Part shown: piece after piece, positions 61,458 through 64,000 of the stretch | Layout: each line of letters opens with the position of its first letter | Position numbering within the stretch: the stretch's first letter is position 1 | Source of the DNA: Patella vulgata | Lineage: Eukaryota > Mollusca > Gastropoda > Patellidae | DNA: 64,000 nucleotides | Assembly (NCBI RefSeq): GCF_932274485.2 | Contig: NC_065880.2 | Location: forward strand, 79,169,730-79,233,729 | Reading direction: 5' to 3' | Program-made: the position numbers and the translations under genes | The notes under the pieces: model-generated | Seen by the model: only the letters and a program-made list of their open reading frames with translations | What the model was told of the DNA's origin: nothing | Databases searched by the model: none

Positions 61458-62310
61458 AGATATGCCCACATTTTACAAGAGATGGACAGAGAATAAGCTT
61501 TAAAAAAAGCGATTTTTCTTTTAATCTGGGGCCATAATCCAGGAAGTTACGGTCTGATATGCGTGAATATCTGCAGGATCCTAGATCTTCGGGATATGGA
61601 CATATTTTAAGTTTCAGCAAAATCAGATAAGGAACGGCCATTTTGTCCCGCAGTTTCTGTCAGATTTTTAAGAAATTCAAACTCAACCTTATGTAAAGGT
61701 GATATAATTAATTTTTTTTTTTTAAAATGGAATACAAATTGTGACTTCTTGTGGATTTTGTCTGGCAGCTTTGGTCTGATTTTCACGAAATTCAAATTCA
61801 ACCATCATCAGGATGTAACGGTGATATATTCAAATGTTTTTTTTTTTTAATCGGATAAAAATTGTGACCACAAAAAGGATCACAAGCTAAAAACACGATC
61901 TTTCGTACAATCAGGGGCCATAATTCGGGACGTTCCAGTCCAATATGCACGACAGGAATCAAGATCTTTGGGATATAAACATATATGTCAAGTTTCATCA
62001 AAATTGGATAAAATTCTGGCCTCTAGAGTATCCATAAATTTGATATTCCATATCTTTACACTATTTGCGTATGAGGAGGGCCTTTTTATCAGGCAGTTTT
62101 GGTCCGATTTTCACGAAATTCGAACTCAGTCATCATTTGGGTGTAACAGTTATATATTCAAATGGTTTTTCTTCTAAATCGGATAAAATTTTGACATCTT
62201 GAGGGACCACAATCTAAAAACACGATTTTTCATGGAGTGTCCACAAACAAATTGTTGACAGATGGATGGACGGACAGGGGCAATACCAATATTTGTCCAC
62301 ATGAAAATGT
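61458..62310. mobile_element. 0.85-kb element with internal repeats (right copy)
   Basis: Counterpart of 13634-14477, with the same inverted CCCACATTTT/AAAATGTGGG ends. Confidence 0.65.
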
Positions 62311-62455
62311 GGGTGTATGAAAAAATACATTAAGTAGACCTAAAGGCCTTCAAACAAAGTTTTTTGTTATAAGCACTTCTTCACACAGACGGTTTTCTCC
62401 AATTTGAATAATAAATCACAGCGAAATAATTCGCTTTCAATACAAATTTCACAAA

Positions 62456-63684
62456 TTACCAAAAATTTCTATCATCTTGTTGTCCAACGGCAACTTTAAT
62501 TGATTTACATTCTGTTGGGTATAGTATACTTTTAGAGAAATGCAGTTCAACCCCAAAAAACTTGTAAATAGGTAATGCATAGAAATCAAAAACTTCATGT
62601 GTGAAAGGGAGAAGTTTCAATCTCGAATCATTTGAACATAGCTTATGAACCCCGAAGGATGGCATAGGAACAATTTCAAACAACTGCACAATGCAGTATG
62701 GTTTATTGTCCCCCGCCTTTCGAAGAAAGCAGGGGACTATTAAAATGGGTCCGTCTGTCTGTCTGTCCGTCTGTCTGTCCGTCACACTTTTTGGGACACA
62801 ATAACTCTCCTTCTAATTGACCTAGAATGTTCAAACTTGGTGTAGGTGTTTATTAGGTCAATGCCTTGATGGAGTTCGAAGATGAGCATTTTCGGCTAAG
62901 GGTAAGCAGAGATAAGCAATTTGATTGGTTGATGCTTTGGGACACGATAACTTTAGTTCTAATTAAGTGAGAGAGATGAAACTTGGTGTATAGTTTCATT
63001 ACATCAATACCTTGACTAAGTTCGAAGATGAGAATTTTCTGCTTAGGCTAACGAGCAATAAGCATTTTGATTGGTCAAGACTTTGGAACATAACAACTCT
63101 TCTTCTAATTGAGGTAGAATGTTTAAACTTGATGTAGATGTTCGTCTTGACTGAGTTCAATGATTAACATATCGAGCTAAAGCTAAGCAGAGATAAGCAA
63201 TTTCCTGCTTTGGGACAAGATAACTTTGATTCTATGTGATAGAGAGTGATGAAACTTAGTGTATAGTTGATAATCAGTTTGATTGCTTGATATTTTGGAA
63301 AAAAATAGATGTGCGATTAATTAATATGTGTCATCTATTTATTTGGGGATTTCGGCGGGGGACATCAGCCTCACTGTTGGCTTGTTGTCTTTGGAAAGCA
63401 ATAAAACTACTTTGCCCATTTGGAAAAGTTCAGAGTTATCCAACAAAAGTAGACAACTCCCCTTTGTATATGTAGTGTTATGCAATGGAATTGAATTACA
63501 AATTGAGTTGTTGGTGTCCAAACCTGTCTGGCTTTCAAGAACACATTTCTGAACTGATACATTATAATCATTTAGACGAAATGGAATTGCAACATCAATT
63601 TCAAAATCACTACAAAATAACCTTCCACAGGAATAGAATGATTGCACAAATAACCCTACATTAGATGTAACATCTGGTATTAAT
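62456..63684 (-). pseudogene. Transposase C-terminal remnant, split by an insertion (right copy)
   Basis: Counterpart of 14624-15173. The frame is cut by 674 bp of foreign DNA plus a 5-bp target duplication at 62711-63389. Few substitutions otherwise. Confidence 0.55.
62711..63384. mobile_element. CCCCGCC-ended non-autonomous element, right copy only
   Basis: Target duplication TTGTC at 62706-62710 and 63385-63389; the left copy has a single TTGTC (about 14875-14879), an empty site. The left end, CCCCGCCTTTCGAAGAAAGC, contains a small hairpin. The right end has TTTCGGCGGGGGACATCAGC. The interior has a GTCTGTCTGTCC repeat and AATTGA-GTAGAATGTT-type blocks related to the AT-rich family at 16818-17538. 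Non-coding. Confidence 0.85.
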
Positions 63685-64000
63685 CTGTATATTCACATAA
63701 TCTTACAGATATTTTGGATAATAAGCAGCACCATTATTCATAGACATTAAGCCATAACTCACTAGGCTAGACGTAACTATTGTTGTGACTGCTTCATACA
63801 ATACTTACTCAATGAAAGATTTGTCTGTTACTTTTTCTTTATACATTGTACTCATAAAAACAATTCTGCTTTCCGTGACATTTGTTCAACCCCAGAAATA
63901 CATGATTCTGAAGATGAATTTCGGGCCAGTCCTGTAATACAAATTTATTGCTTATTATACATTATGGACTGATCTGTTTAGAAATATTGACACATGTAGC

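Larger units (their letters stand above)
45193..64000 (+). repeat. Right copy of the long direct duplication, open at the right edge
   Basis: Corresponds to 1-15489. Extra here: a Penelope-like element (about 48561-51229), a CCCCGCC-ended element (62711-63384) and an expansion of a roughly 23-bp ATTCTCAAATAAAATTATTT repeat at about 57409-57515. A 35-bp deletion at about 59944 disrupts the accessory gene. All other features of the left copy have counterparts here. Confidence 0.95.
55810..64000 (-). mobile_element. Decayed CACTG-ended DNA transposon (right copy)
   Basis: Starts CACTGTAAACA like 8013, with the same subterminal inverted repeat (about 55998-56170). Contains the accessory pseudogene (57582-60728), the TTAA MITE (58282-58624), the 0.85-kb repeat (about 61458-62310) and the transposase remnant. 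It runs off the window, with no right terminus seen. Confidence 0.6.

Overview
The window is animal nuclear DNA: AT-rich, spliced genes with GT/AG introns, and very dense in transposons. The two tRNA-derived SINE families, CR1/L2-like LINE tails, long G runs and multi-domain SRCR exons would fit a mollusc such as a gastropod or bivalve. The species cannot be fixed from sequence alone.

The only recognisable host gene is on the plus strand: a scavenger-receptor cysteine-rich (SRCR) protein. Five exons are visible, each encoding half of an SRCR domain: 6913-7082, 36393-36531, 37252-37421, 44802-44949 and 54726-54895. First-half exons run phase 1 to 2 and second-half exons phase 2 to 1, so they splice in frame in that order. 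The introns (0.7 to 29 kb) hold almost everything else.

Bases 1-15489 recur at 45193-64000 in the same orientation with about 1% divergence, and both copies run off the window. The SRCR exon inside the duplication differs far more than its introns: 14 substitutions in 170 bases, of which 13 change amino acids. The right copy also carries a Penelope-like retroelement (about 48561-51229) and a short CCCCGCC-ended element (62711-63384) that the left copy lacks.

The 29-kb intron between the first and second visible SRCR exons holds a whole-looking 10.76-kb DNA transposon (25542-36301) with CACTGTTAGAA ends, inserted in a SINE with a 2-bp target duplication. It carries two genes on the minus strand. 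One is an 887-residue CMC/EnSpm (CACTA)-like transposase with four zinc fingers. The other is a six-exon, 540-residue gene with a SAM-like domain, resembling the vertebrate 'SAMD3-like' family; its exon lengths and phases close exactly. A diverged relative of this transposon starts at 8013 (and 55810) inside the duplication. It holds a five-exon paralogue of the second gene, disabled differently in the two copies, and a transposase C-terminal piece.

The rest is fossil mobile DNA: SINEs with target duplications, LINE 3' ends, TTAA-flanked MITEs, an hAT-like MITE, foldback elements, a 334-bp internal-repeat family, a 320-bp-period satellite (41300-42300) and a tandem array of SINE cores (22290-22700).
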